Shown: positions 1 to 9,277, counted from the first letter of the stretch. The stretch is DNA of 64,000 nucleotides from DASXKD01 sp963703605 (GCA_963703605.1 CAVPFC010000058.1:1-64000); one strand, 5' to 3'. The notes: generated by a model from the letters alone, not told the origin. Program-made: numbers and translations.

Positions 1-1767
1 GCCAGATGCAGGACCTCGCCCATCGTCAGCGAATCCCGGCCGTTCGCTTCCCACAGATACCGTTCCAGCGTGCTCGGATAGAGCCGGGTCACGATGTAGG
101 AGCCGTACTCCGGGTCGAGATCGCTGTCGAGTATCTCGGCGATGTTCTCGTGGATGTGCCCGAGCGGGAGGGACATCTCCATCTGCGCGTGCCTGCGCTC
201 GCTGAGCGCCTGCCAGCCGCCGACCCCCGGTGGCGGCGCGATGATCTTGACGACGACCTCGAACGGGTACTCCCCGTACAAGTCCGCGGCCACGTAGGGG
301 ACCCGGCCGGATTCCGGCGCGTCGGACAGGGGCCGGAGGATGTGCCAGCGGCGCCCGATCACCCAGCCCATGGTGGCGGTGCCCGCCGCCCGTCCCGCGG
401 GCCCGGCCGGTCCCGCGTCCCCGGCCAGCTCCTCTGCCGTCGCGGCGTCCGCTACCGCTCCCGCGGCCGCCATCCTGCCCGGGGAGCGGGCAACATCGAG
501 CGCACCGGCCCCGTGGCCCCCGCCCGGCAGGGCCCCGCTGGCCGCGCCGGTCATCGGCCCGGCGGCAACCAGGCCCGGCGGGCGCGCCCCGGCCACCTTG
601 CGCTGGAACGCGGTTTCGGCGGCGAACCGGTGCGTCTTGAGGTCGTACTCGCGGGTGACCGCGTTCTTCGCGCTCTCGTGGTCGGCGTCCGCCGCCGCCT
701 CGGACATCGTGGTGCGACCGGCGCGAACCGCGTCACCGCGCTGGAGGGTCTCGTACAGCGTCGGCGGCGAGAAGGTCTTGAGCAGGACCGGGGCCAGGTC
801 GATGAACATCAGCGCCATCCACAGCAGCAGCCTGCGCAGCAAGAACCCCGGGTTCTGCTTGGTCAGCGTGTCCAGCGCCCGCTCGCGGGCCAGCAGCCCG
901 TTGTCCGCGTCGATGGTCGTCGTGGCGTTCGCGACCAGGGTCTTGGTCTGCGCGTTGATGACGGCGACCTTCGCGGCCTGGCGCCTGCTGACCTGGTCGA
1001 AGGCACGCTGGGCCTTGTTCTGCATTCGTTCCGCCTGGCGCCACAGGACCAGGTCCTGCGAGGTCTGCGGCCCAAGGCCCGGTACGCCGGTGACCTGACC
1101 GGGCGGCAGGTGGCAGATGCGCGGTCAGCTCGCACAGGTAGATCTTGTGCGCCTGGTTCGCCTTGTGGGTCGCCACGGCCAGGTTCTTCTTTGCCGCGGT
1201 CACCGACTGGTTGAGTATGGCGATCTGCCGTGCCGCCGCGGCCTCGATCTGTGCGGTCTGGGCCTTGGTGTCGGCGACGTGCTGCGCGGTGAGCTGCTGG
1301 CTGATCTCCGGGCCGAAGATGGCCAGCACGATCGGCTCGCTGATCACCAGGCCGACGAGCGCGGCCATGACGAAACGAACGAGGAAATGCACCGTTTTCG
1401 AGACCATGGACCGGCGGCGGGAGGGCGCGGCGTCGTCGGCTGACAGCGGTCCGTAGTCAATGCTGCTGACGATCCAGCGGTCGAAATTGAATACGATGGC
1501 GCCCCAAAGAATGCCGACCGGCAGGAACACGGCCCAGCCATGGTGCGGAAAGACCAGCGACAGCGCAATGGTCAGCGACGCGGTCGCGGCGCTTGCGGTG
1601 AGCAGAATAACGGCACCCATCGAGCTGTACCTGGCGCGGTCGGGCACCGTCCGCACCGAGGCGGGATCGGCACCCGCGACGTGCAGCAGAAAGTTCGTCC
1701 GGTAGACCCACGCCGCCCCAAGAATGAGCGCCAGAACAATGACGACGATAAAGACGGTTCCCCACAT
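1..1767 (-). CDS. DUF4407 membrane protein fused to a Ser/Thr kinase-like domain (partial, frameshifted)
   Basis: Partial gene that runs off the left edge. The start ATG at 1767 follows GGAGGG at 6 nt; a GTG at 1800 is possible but has no such site. The N-terminal part has several membrane helices (starting MWGTVFIVVIVLALILG) typical of DUF4407, then a coiled-coil-like Ala/Gln/Lys-rich segment. The frame changes by one base near 1119; continuing in the new frame gives a further membrane segment (LLLWMALMFIDLAPVLL), an Ala/Gly/Pro linker, and from about 370 downwards a protein-kinase-like N-lobe: a VVVKII strand with the expected Lys, HENIAEIL, then YIVTRLYPSTLERYL at the hinge position. The glycine loop looks degenerate, so it may be a pseudokinase. 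The adjacent upstream FHA protein could be a phospho-threonine reader. The kinase assignment rests on my own translation of 1-380. Confidence 0.7.
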
Positions 1768-1908
1768 GGGCGTCCCTCCGCCCGGCTTATCCGTTGACAC
1801 GATCGTGCCAGCTTCGGCGGAATAACGGCGAGCGCCAAAGGGAGTTCTCCAGGCAGCCGGAGAACTCCGGCGTTTCCTTGACCGAGGCGCCCGGGATGTG
1901 GTACTTGG

Positions 1909-3081
1909 CTAACCGATCCGGACCCGGGACTCCAGGGCCCCCTGGCCGCATCCCCAGCCGATGGTGTCGCCGTCGCAGAGCGGGCGGTCGCCGGCCACGG
2001 GCACTCCGTTCAGCGTGACGCCGTTGCGGCCGAGGCTGGTGACCCACCACTGGCCGTCGGTGAAGACGAACTTGGCGTGCACCCGGGAGACGGTGGGCTC
2101 GGCGGGCAACACGAGTTCCGAGGTCGCGGCGCGCCCGGCGCGGGCCCCGGACAGGCGGGTCTCCACCACCGATCCGTTGGTCACCAGCCGCAGGGGCGGG
2201 ATCGCGGGCGCCGCGGCCGCGGTCATCAGGTCGGTCGCCATGGTGCGGACGCCCGCGTGCTCGCCCCTGGTGTACCCGTCGTGCGCGTTGAACGGCATCC
2301 TCCTGCCGCCGATCACGGCGCTGACCGGCTCTCCGGCGGCCACGGGCTGCCCGGCGCCCAGCCGCTGCCCCATGCCCGGGGCCTGTCCGGGATGCATGGG
2401 CTGCCCCGCATGCATGGGCTGCGCGGCGCCCAGCGGCTGTACCGCGCCTATGGGCTGCATGACGTTCCCGGGCTGCCCGGCGGCCGTGGGCTGCTCCGCG
2501 CCCACCAGCGGGCCGACGCTCACCGGGCGGCCCTGCCTGACCCGGAACCGCCCGGCCGGCACCGCCGGGTCGGCGGTGACCCGCACCTCGACCGGGCCGG
2601 CGCTGCCGAGCCGCGCCCCCGAGTCGGCGACCTGGCTCTGGTAGACCTCGGCCGCGCTGGAGCTGATCAGGTCCAGATCCATCATGCCGGTGAGCGAGGC
2701 CAGGTCATCGGGGTTCATGGCCAGCTCGACGGCGTTCGGCGCGAGCAGCGATCCGCTCGGGGTCACGAGGAACAACTCGGGCAGGTGCCGCAGGCCCTGC
2801 TGGAGCACCTCCCGCCCGTCGCGCCAGGGCCGCTCGGCCATCCGCTGCACCCACGGGTGGTCACCGTCCACGCCCAGGGACCGGAGCACCACGACGCAGC
2901 AGGCGCCGAGCAGCATCAGCAGCACGAGAAACACCGTCGCCAGGACCATCGAACTCGTGCCCACCAGCAGAACGAGCCACAGGACCCCGATGCCGCCGGC
3001 TATCAGCCATCTTCGCCGGGTGGTCGCCCGCAGCGGGGCGCGGGCAGGGCGGCGCGGCCTGTCGGTGCGGTCAGCCATCAT
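1909..3081 (-). CDS. Membrane-anchored FHA-domain protein
   Basis: About 390 residues. After a basic N-terminus come two closely spaced hydrophobic stretches (WLIAGGIGVLWLVLLVG and MVLATVFLVLLMLLGACCVVVL), a middle domain of unknown type, a low-complexity region of repeated GA-QP and MHxGQP units, and a C-terminal FHA domain. The FHA part shows the conserved pattern of an SELVLP strand, SRVHAKF, and a GRNGVTLNG turn, the set that binds phosphothreonine. The ATG at 3081 is chosen because AGGAG lies about 12 nt upstream; ATGs at 3093 and 3078 are alternatives, and the open frame to 3282 reads like non-coding sequence. It precedes the DUF4407-kinase gene on the same strand with a 141-nt gap, so the two probably belong to one signalling unit at the membrane. 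The phosphorylated partner is not known. Confidence 0.8.
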   Translation of the reverse strand: MMADRTDRPRRPARAPLRATTRRRWLIAGGIGVLWLVLLVGTSSMVLATVFLVLLMLLGACCVVVLRSLGVDGDHPWVQRMAERPWRDGREVLQQGLRHLPELFLVTPSGSLLAPNAVELAMNPDDLASLTGMMDLDLISSSAAEVYQSQVADSGARLGSAGPVEVRVTADPAVPAGRFRVRQGRPVSVGPLVGAEQPTAAGQPGNVMQPIGAVQPLGAAQPMHAGQPMHPGQAPGMGQRLGAGQPVAAGEPVSAVIGGRRMPFNAHDGYTRGEHAGVRTMATDLMTAAAAPAIPPLRLVTNGSVVETRLSGARAGRAATSELVLPAEPTVSRVHAKFVFTDGQWWVTSLGRNGVTLNGVPVAGDRPLCDGDTIGWGCGQGALESRVRIG

Positions 3082-3140
3082 CGTCGGCACCATCTCCTGG
3101 GGTCCGGCGCGCAGCCCGGCGGGCTGGCTCGTCACCAGAG

Positions 3141-3162
3141 ATTGCGCGAGGTCCCGCGCAAT
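3141..3162. promoter_or_regulatory. Inverted repeat upstream of the FHA gene
   Basis: ATTGCGCG and CGCGCAAT form a perfect 8-bp inverted repeat with a 6-nt spacer, 60 nt upstream of the FHA gene start and inside a 257-nt gap after the GH65 gene. It could be a protein-binding site or a small RNA hairpin. The rest of the gap holds a short tandem TTACCCGG repeat near 3328 and nothing else that I recognise. Confidence 0.3.
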
Positions 3163-3338
3163 GGCAACGAACCGGGCGCTTCCCCCAGAGATCTGGAAAG
3201 TTGCCGTGCCATTTGGATCACCCTTTGGAACCCGACAGCTACCTCGTGTCGTCGCACGTGAGGGCGCGGAACCGGGCTGCACCGGACCGCAAGATCGTCG
3301 TGCGGAGCAGGGCCGGTAGCCGTAGCCCGGTTACCCGG

Positions 3339-5780
3339 TTACCCGGTGCTGGTCCCGGGCGGAGTTCCCTGGGACGGCCGCCGGGCAGCGCCGCGGCGGC
3401 GGTCCCGGGAGGCAGGAGGCTTAGCCGGGTCGTCCCCGCCACCACGCGGCGCTGGTTCCCGGCCCGGCGGCTGGGTGGGCCTGGGGCCCGCCTGCACCGG
3501 GGGGATGGGGCGCTCCTCCGGCTTGCCGCCGGACAGCTTCACCGGCTCACCGTGATGGGTGATCTCCAGCGTCTTGCCGTCGTCGACGAGGTAGCGGGCG
3601 TGGGCGTGGGTTACCTCCACCCGCAGGCGCTGGCCGCCGATCATGACGCTGAACGCAAGCTTGGTGATGGCGTCGGGCAGCCGCGGCGCGAAGCCGAAGA
3701 CGCCTTTGTGGAGACGCAGGCCCGCGAAACCCTCGACGAGCGCGAGCCATGTGCCGGCCAGCGAGGCGATGTGCACGCCGTCGCGGGTGTTGTGCTGGAG
3801 GTCTTCCAGGTCTATCAGGGCGGCCTCGCCCAGGTAGTCGTAGGCCAGGCTGAGCTGCCCCACCTCGGCCGCGATGACCGCCTGGGTGCAGGCGGACAGC
3901 GAGGAGTCCCGCACGGTCAGCCGCTCGTAGTAGGCGAAGTTCCGTGCCTTCTGCTCCGCAGTGAAGTGATCTCCGCAGACCTGCATCGCGAGCACCAGGT
4001 CAGCCTGCTTGACGACCTGCTTGCGGTACAGGTCGAAGTAGGGGTAGTGCAGCATCAGCGGATAGTTGCCGGCCGGGGTGTTCGCGAAGTCCCAGACCTG
4101 ATGCCGGGTGAAACCCTCGGCCTGCTGATGCACGCCGAGCGCCTCGTCGTAGGGGACGAACATCGCCTCGGCCGCGTCGCGCCAGGCGGCAGACTCCTCG
4201 GCGTCGACGCCAAGCTCGCGGGCCCGGTCCGGGTGCGCTTCCACGACGGCCACGGCCGCGAGCAGGTTCTGCCGCGCCGTCAGGTTCGTGTAGACGTTGT
4301 CGTCGCCGAGGGCGCTGTACTCGTCCGGGCCGGTGACCCCGTCAATGTGGAACCGGCCCTGCGCGTCGTGGTGGCCCAGCGAGCGCCACAGCCGCGCGGT
4401 CTGCGTCAGCAGCTCGATCCCGGTTTCCTTGGCGAACGTCACGTCGCCGGTGGCGGCGTAGTAGTTGCTCACCGCCTCGGCCACACCGGAGTTGACGTGG
4501 AAGGCCGCGGTCCCGGCCGGCCAGTACCCCGAGTCCTCCGCGCCGGTGATCGTGCGCCAGGGAAACGCGGCGCCGGCGAACCCGAGCTGGGCGGCCCGGT
4601 CCTGGGCCGCCGGAAGCGTGCTCTGCCGCCAGCGCAGCGCGTTGGCGGCGGCGGACGGGGTGGTCATCGTGAGCACCGGCAGCACGAACATCTCGGTGTC
4701 CCAGAACGCGTGCCCGTCGTAACCCGGACCGGTCAGCCCCTTCGCCGGGATCGCGCGCCTCTCGGCGCGCGCGCCGGCCTGCAAGACGTGGAACAGCGCG
4801 AACCGCACCGCCTGCTGGACCTCGGCGTCACCGTCGATCTCGACGTCGGCGCGGTCCCAGAAATCGTCGAGGAACGCCCGCTGGTCGGCCAGCAGCCCGT
4901 CCCAGCCCGACTGCCGGGCCGCGGACAGCGCCGCCCACACCTGGTCCCGGACCCCGGGCAGGGACCGCTGCCTCGACCAGCCGTGGGCGACGAACTTGGT
5001 GATCCGCAGCTTCTGCCCCGGCGGCACGACCGCGGTCGCGGTGACCAGGCCGCCGTCACCGAATGACCGGGCCTCCACCCTGGCACCGGAGCATTCGATC
5101 AGGTGGTCCATGCCCGCGGCGACGCGCAGCCCGCTCTGCTTGGTCCGGTGCACCAGAATCACGGCCTGGTCGCGCACGCTGTCCCATTCTCCGGTGAACA
5201 CGTTCTCCAGCGCGGCGCCGGCCCGGGGGTCGCTACCCAGCGGCTCCGACTCCTCGTTCGCCAGCAGTTCGGACTGCACCGCGATGCGCGCGGGCTTGTC
5301 CAGCGGCTCCACCTCGTAGTGGATGGCGCCGACCGCGCGCTGGGTGAACGACACCAGCCTGGTCGAGGTGACCCGGACCGACTGGCCGGCCGGCGAGGTC
5401 CACTCGACGCGCCGGCTGAAAACGCCCTTGCGGAAGTCCAGCATGCGCTCGTGCGAGACCAGCCTGCCGTAGCGGACATCGAACGGCTCGTCGTCCACGA
5501 ACAGCCTGATGATCTTGCCGTTGGCCACGTTGACGATGGTCTCCCCGGACTCGGGCAGACCGTACTGGGCCTCGGCGTACGGCAGCGGCCTGACCTCGTA
5601 GACGCCGTTGAGGTAGCTCCCCGGCAGGCCGTGCGGCTCGCCTTCGTCCAGGTTGGCCCGCCAGCCCAGGTGGCCGTTGGACAGCGCGAACACCGACTCC
5701 GTCTGCGCCAGCACGTCGAGGTCCAGCGCGGTCTCCCGCAGGTTCCAGGGCTCGACGGTGAACGCCCCGTGCTTGATCAC
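3339..5780 (-). CDS. Glycoside hydrolase family 65 disaccharide phosphorylase
   Basis: 813 residues, the usual length for GH65 plus a Pro/Arg-rich tail of about 65 residues. The family fold is visible throughout: an N-terminal beta-sandwich (from YEVRPLPY onward), then the (alpha/alpha)6 barrel with FWDTEMFVLPV and the catalytic-acid segment TGPDEYSALGDDN, whose Glu lies near residue 486, the position of the general acid in maltose phosphorylase. GH65 enzymes cleave trehalose, maltose or kojibiose with phosphate to give beta-glucose-1-phosphate and glucose; which disaccharide is used cannot be told here. The GTG start overlaps the stop of the upstream beta-phosphoglucomutase (GTGA), so the two are translationally coupled and form one pathway. 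In mycobacteria the two domains occur as one fused protein; here they are separate. Confidence 0.9.
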   Translation of the reverse strand: MIKHGAFTVEPWNLRETALDLDVLAQTESVFALSNGHLGWRANLDEGEPHGLPGSYLNGVYEVRPLPYAEAQYGLPESGETIVNVANGKIIRLFVDDEPFDVRYGRLVSHERMLDFRKGVFSRRVEWTSPAGQSVRVTSTRLVSFTQRAVGAIHYEVEPLDKPARIAVQSELLANEESEPLGSDPRAGAALENVFTGEWDSVRDQAVILVHRTKQSGLRVAAGMDHLIECSGARVEARSFGDGGLVTATAVVPPGQKLRITKFVAHGWSRQRSLPGVRDQVWAALSAARQSGWDGLLADQRAFLDDFWDRADVEIDGDAEVQQAVRFALFHVLQAGARAERRAIPAKGLTGPGYDGHAFWDTEMFVLPVLTMTTPSAAANALRWRQSTLPAAQDRAAQLGFAGAAFPWRTITGAEDSGYWPAGTAAFHVNSGVAEAVSNYYAATGDVTFAKETGIELLTQTARLWRSLGHHDAQGRFHIDGVTGPDEYSALGDDNVYTNLTARQNLLAAVAVVEAHPDRARELGVDAEESAAWRDAAEAMFVPYDEALGVHQQAEGFTRHQVWDFANTPAGNYPLMLHYPYFDLYRKQVVKQADLVLAMQVCGDHFTAEQKARNFAYYERLTVRDSSLSACTQAVIAAEVGQLSLAYDYLGEAALIDLEDLQHNTRDGVHIASLAGTWLALVEGFAGLRLHKGVFGFAPRLPDAITKLAFSVMIGGQRLRVEVTHAHARYLVDDGKTLEITHHGEPVKLSGGKPEERPIPPVQAGPRPTQPPGREPAPRGGGDDPAKPPASRDRRRGAARRPSQGTPPGTSTG

Positions 5781-6520
5781 GAGCGGTCCAGCAGTTCTGC
5801 GAGGTCGGTGACGACGACGTCCGCGCCGTGTTCGCGCAGCGCGTCCGCCTGGCCTACCCGGTCCACCCCGACAACGTAGCCGAACTTTCCCGCCCGGCCG
5901 GCGGCCACGCCGGCCAGCGCGTCCTCGAAGACAACGCCCTGCGCCGGTTCCAGGCCGAGGGCGCGCGCGCCGGCCAGGAACGTGTCCGGGGCAGGCTTGC
6001 CCCGCAGATGATCCCGTTCGGCGACCATCCCATCGATCCGGACCTCGAACAGGTCCTCGATGCCCGCGGCGACGAGCACGTCGTGGGCGTTGGCGCTCGA
6101 CGACACCACGGCGCGGCGCAGTCCCGCGTCGCGGACCGCGCGCACGTAGCGGACCGAGCCCTCGTACGCCTCGACGCCGTCGGTGTGGATCCGTTTCAGG
6201 ACGATCTGGTTCTTGCGGTTGCTCAGGCCGTGAACGGTCTCCGCGTCCGGCGGGTCGTCCTCGCTGCCCTCCGGCAGCTCTATGCCGCGGGAGGCGAGGA
6301 ACGACCGCGTGCCATCCTCCCGGGGCTTGCCGTCGACGTACTCGTCGTAGTCCTTGACGGGGTCGAACGGCACGAACGGCTGGCCGGTCCGCTGGGACCA
6401 GTCCCGCAGGAAGGCGTCGAACATTTCCTTCCAGGCCGCGTCGTGCACCTTCGCCGTCTTGGTGAGCACGCCGTCCAGGTCGAACAGGCAGCCGCGGATG
6501 CCATCAGGGAGACCGAGCAC
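5777..6520 (-). CDS. HAD-family beta-phosphoglucomutase
   Basis: 247 residues starting at a GTG. Motif I, FDLDGVLT, carries the nucleophilic Asp and the general acid Asp; motif II is VVSSSAN; the Lys is in RGKPAPDTFLAGARALG; and motif IV is VFEDALAGVAAG. A helical cap with several acidic and aromatic residues lies between motifs I and II, as in beta-phosphoglucomutases and trehalose-phosphatase-like HAD proteins. Its gene overlaps the GH65 phosphorylase by 4 nt. The likely job is to turn beta-glucose-1-phosphate released by the phosphorylase into glucose-6-phosphate. A sugar-phosphatase role is the alternative. Confidence 0.88.
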   Translation of the reverse strand: MLGLPDGIRGCLFDLDGVLTKTAKVHDAAWKEMFDAFLRDWSQRTGQPFVPFDPVKDYDEYVDGKPREDGTRSFLASRGIELPEGSEDDPPDAETVHGLSNRKNQIVLKRIHTDGVEAYEGSVRYVRAVRDAGLRRAVVSSSANAHDVLVAAGIEDLFEVRIDGMVAERDHLRGKPAPDTFLAGARALGLEPAQGVVFEDALAGVAAGRAGKFGYVVGVDRVGQADALREHGADVVVTDLAELLDRS

Positions 6521-6618
6521 GGCTCAAGCGTAACGACAGCGATGGCGGGCACCACGCGACAGCCGTAAAGCAGCTAAAGACCTCGAGCGAGCACAGGCGC
6601 GGCGCCGTGGTCAGCCGC

Positions 6619-7035
6619 TCACCAGCCGTAGACCCGGGCCGGGATCTTGTGCAGCGGAATCTGGTCCGGGCCCGGGTAGGTGACGACCACCCGCAGGTCG
6701 TCGGGATCCCGGCCCTCGACGACCGTCACCCCGTCGCTGCCGCGGGTCTCCCGGTGCGCGGCCCGCCCGCGCAGCGCCCGCTCGCACCGCTCCAGGTCTT
6801 CCTGGTCGGCCGCGGTCCAGACCACGTACTGCACGCCCACCGCGCCGAGTGCCCGGCTGACGCCGGGGCCCATGGCCCGCAGGATGAGCTGGGTTCCCGC
6901 GGCGTTGTTGAGCAGCGCGGCGGTCGTGCTGTGGTCGGCGACCTCCAGGCCGAGGATCTCTTCGTAGAAGTCCACCGATCTGTCCAGGTCATGCACGAAT
7001 ATGACCACCGAGGTGAGCCGGGCACCCTGCGCCAT
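6619..7035 (-). CDS. VOC-family (glyoxalase/bleomycin-resistance fold) protein
   Basis: 138 residues. It starts SVVIFVHDLDRSVDFYEEILGLEVADHSTT in pieces typical of a VOC domain, with the first-half beta-alpha-beta-beta-beta unit followed by a second (VQYVVWTAADQEDLERCERAL). The ATG at 7035 follows GGAGGG at about 8 nt and is better than the upstream ATG at 7104. It lies 94 nt downstream of the acyl-CoA dehydrogenase gene on the same strand. The substrate is unknown; the family includes glyoxalase I, extradiol dioxygenases and antibiotic-binding proteins, and the expected metal ligands are not clear enough here to choose. Confidence 0.75.
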   Translation of the reverse strand: MAQGARLTSVVIFVHDLDRSVDFYEEILGLEVADHSTTAALLNNAAGTQLILRAMGPGVSRALGAVGVQYVVWTAADQEDLERCERALRGRAAHRETRGSDGVTVVEGRDPDDLRVVVTYPGPDQIPLHKIPARVYGW

Positions 7036-7129
7036 CTGCTGACCCTCCATCCGGGTAGGTGCGCCGCGTGAAATCGGCCAGCACCAGTCTGGCCCGTGCG
7101 CCACTCCGGGACGCGGGCAACCCGCTCTG

Positions 7130-8314
7130 TTACACGAAGGCGCTGGAGCCGGTGATCGCGCGCCCGACGATGAGCGTGTTTATCTCGCGGGTGCCCTCGT
7201 AGGAGTAGATCGCCTCTGCGTCGGCCACGAACCGGCCCACGTGGTTCTCCAGCAGGATCCCGTTCCCGCCGAGCAGCTCGCGGGCGTAGCCGACGGTCTC
7301 CCGCATGCGTACCGTGCAGAACGCCTTGGCCAGCGCCGAATGATGGTCCTCGGCCTGCCCCGCCTCCTGGAGCTGGGACAGCCGCAGGCACAGGCACGCG
7401 GAGGAGGTGATGTTGGCGAGCATCCGGACCAGCAGGTCCTGGACGAGCTGGAAGCCCGCGATGGCCTTGCCGAACTGCTGCCGCTGGCGAGCGTAGGCGA
7501 GGGCGTGCTCGTAGGCACCGCGGCCGCACCCGGTGGCCATCCAGGCCACGCCCGCCCTGGTCAGCCGCAGCACGGCCGCGGTGTCGCGGAACGAGTTCGC
7601 GCCCTGGAGCCGGTTGTCCTCCGGCACGCGCACGTCCTCCAGGGTGATGTACGCGTTCTGGACCACGCGCAGCGCGATCTTGTCGCGCATCTTGGTGGTG
7701 GCGAACCCCGGTGTGCCCTGCTCCACCACGAAGCCCTTGACCTGGCCGTCCTCCAGGGACTTTGCCCAGATGACCACGTAGTCCGCGAAGGTCGCGTTGC
7801 CGATCCACTTCTTCTCGCCGTTGAGCACCCACACGCCGCCGTCCCGCCGCGCCGTCGTGGTCAGCCCGCCGGCCGCGCCCGAGCCGACGTCGGGCTCGGT
7901 CAGCCCGAACGCGCCAATCTTCTCCATCCGGGCCATGGCAGGCAGCCAGCGTTGCTTCTGCTCCTCGGACCCGCACAGGTAGATGGACCCCATCGCCAGG
8001 CCGCTGTGCACGCCGAAGAACGTCGCGATCGACGAGTCGACCCGGGCCAGTTCCATCGCGACCATTCCGTCGAGCAGGTTGCCGCCGGCCGGGCAGCCGT
8101 ACCCGGTGTAGGGCAGGCCCGCGATGCCGAGCCCGGCCAGGCCGCCGATGAGCTCGCGCGGGAACTCCTCCCTGGTCCAGTACCGGTTGATGACCGGCTC
8201 GACCTCCTTCTCCATGAAGTCCCGCACCCGGGCCAGCAGCTCGCGCCCCGGCTCGTCGAGCAGTTGCTCCAGGGCGTAGAAGTCGGCGTCGGCCACGGGG
8301 CCGCGGTTACTCAT
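7130..8314 (-). CDS. Acyl-CoA dehydrogenase, glutaryl-CoA dehydrogenase-like
   Basis: 394 residues. The ATG at 8314 has GGGAGG 7 nt upstream. Family signatures are present in order: GAFGLTEPDVGSGAAG (FAD and substrate loop), WVLNGEKKWIGNA, an ARQRQQFGKAIAGFQ helix, ARELLGGNGI, and near the C-terminus YSYEGTREINTLIVGRAITG, where the Glu is the usual catalytic base of this group. The C-terminus and the substrate-loop pattern resemble glutaryl-CoA dehydrogenases more than the medium-chain enzymes. It would oxidise an acyl-CoA and pass electrons to electron-transfer flavoprotein in the cytoplasm. It sits downstream of PHA metabolism genes on the same strand, which supports a role in fatty-acid or dicarboxylate breakdown. 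Confidence 0.88.
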   Translation of the reverse strand: MSNRGPVADADFYALEQLLDEPGRELLARVRDFMEKEVEPVINRYWTREEFPRELIGGLAGLGIAGLPYTGYGCPAGGNLLDGMVAMELARVDSSIATFFGVHSGLAMGSIYLCGSEEQKQRWLPAMARMEKIGAFGLTEPDVGSGAAGGLTTTARRDGGVWVLNGEKKWIGNATFADYVVIWAKSLEDGQVKGFVVEQGTPGFATTKMRDKIALRVVQNAYITLEDVRVPEDNRLQGANSFRDTAAVLRLTRAGVAWMATGCGRGAYEHALAYARQRQQFGKAIAGFQLVQDLLVRMLANITSSACLCLRLSQLQEAGQAEDHHSALAKAFCTVRMRETVGYARELLGGNGILLENHVGRFVADAEAIYSYEGTREINTLIVGRAITGSSAFV

Positions 8315-8315
8315 C

Positions 8316-8432
8316 TCATTGCCTCCCTCGCGGGACGTCGTGCCGGAGGCGCGCCAATAGGTGGGGCGCTGGCTTCGGGAGGCTGGTCCTCGGCTCCGGG
8401 GAATCGCCAGAGATTGACACAAGGTGTCTCAT
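8316..8432 (-). CDS. Possible 38-residue leader ORF before the acyl-CoA dehydrogenase
   Basis: A short ORF starts at an ATG preceded by GGAG with 5-nt spacing, and its TGA ends one base before the ATG of the acyl-CoA dehydrogenase. The peptide begins MRHLVSISGDSPEPRTSL and is basic at the end. The ribosome-binding site and the end-to-start arrangement would suit translational coupling or a regulatory leader peptide. Codon third positions are less GC-rich than in neighbouring genes, and I do not recognise the peptide, so it may not be a gene. Confidence 0.3.
   Translation of the reverse strand: MRHLVSISGDSPEPRTSLPKPAPHLLARLRHDVPRGRQ
8416..8428. promoter_or_regulatory. Palindrome GACAC-AAG-GTGTC upstream of the acyl-CoA dehydrogenase
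   Basis: A perfect 5-bp inverted repeat with a 3-nt centre lies in the 129-nt gap between the PHA depolymerase stop and the dehydrogenase start. It looks like a small operator for a dimeric regulator. No regulator gene lies next to it, so the protein is unknown. Confidence 0.3.
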
Positions 8433-8443
8433 ATCTTCTCCCT

Positions 8444-9277
8444 TCAAGGCGCGGCGAGGAAGCGGTCCACCACGGGTGCCAGTTGTGCCGCCTCGGTGAC
8501 CAGGCCAAGGTGGCCGCCCTGGTAGATGTGCACCCGCGAGCCCGGGATGAGCCGGTTCATCAGCCGGGCGTTGGCCAGCGGGATGATCGGGTCGTCGTCG
8601 CCCGACATGATCAGCGTTGGCTGCCGGATCAGCGGCAGGAACGGCACGCTGGTCCAGCCCGCCCCGGCGGCGAGCTGATACAGGTAGCCGCGCGGGGAGC
8701 CGACCCGGTTGTTCGCGTGCATGGCGGCGGCCACCCTGGGCGCGTCGGTTCGCGCGGTCCCGCCGTACAGGCCCGGCGCGGCGCGTTCCAGGTAACTGGG
8801 ATCCAGGTAGCGCCGCGGGGTCACCATCCGGGCCAGCACGGCCGGCCTGGCCGGCACCATGAGCGCGCCGGTGGCGGTGCTGACCAGGACCAGCCGGCGG
8901 CAGCGGGACCGCTGGAACGCGGCGAAGTGCTGCGCCACGCCGCCGCCCCAGGAGATGCCGAGCACGTCGGCGCGGTCGTACCCGAGCGCGCCCAGCATCC
9001 TGGCGACCAGGCTGCACAGGCCGGTGAAGCGGTAGGGAGCCACCGGCAGCGGCGAGCCGCCGACGCCCGGCGCGTCGAAACGGATCACATCGAGCGCCGG
9101 GTCCAGCGCGTCCACCAGCGGCTGCAGCAGTTCCAGACTGGCCCCGATGCCGTTGATCAGCAGCAGCGGGTACTCGCGGCGCCGGCTGGTCCGCAGCACC
9201 CGACGGCCACGGCGTACGTCGACGCGCAGCACCTGCCGGCCGACCGCGATGCTGCGCACGCTAACGGCCGAGTCCAT
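8444..9277 (-). CDS. phaZ: Alpha/beta hydrolase, intracellular poly(3-hydroxyalkanoate) depolymerase type
   Basis: 277 residues of the alpha/beta-hydrolase fold. The nucleophile elbow is GISWGGG with Ser near residue 109; the acid is in MSGDDDPIIP and the His in QGGHLGLV. The opening (LLLINGIGASLELLQPLVDAL, then VIRFDAPGVGGS) matches medium-chain-length PHA depolymerases such as PhaZ of pseudomonads, which act on intracellular granules. There is no signal peptide. The ATG at 9277 is chosen, but no good ribosome-binding site is visible; a TTG at 9295 is possible. The gene follows the PHA synthase on the same strand, which supports a PHA turnover role. Confidence 0.75.
   Translation of the reverse strand: MDSAVSVRSIAVGRQVLRVDVRRGRRVLRTSRRREYPLLLINGIGASLELLQPLVDALDPALDVIRFDAPGVGGSPLPVAPYRFTGLCSLVARMLGALGYDRADVLGISWGGGVAQHFAAFQRSRCRRLVLVSTATGALMVPARPAVLARMVTPRRYLDPSYLERAAPGLYGGTARTDAPRVAAAMHANNRVGSPRGYLYQLAAGAGWTSVPFLPLIRQPTLIMSGDDDPIIPLANARLMNRLIPGSRVHIYQGGHLGLVTEAAQLAPVVDRFLAAP

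Noticed and set aside
6..1214. 402-residue plus-strand open frame
   Set aside because: Arg/Gly/Pro-rich shadow of the DUF4407-kinase gene, with no domain pattern.
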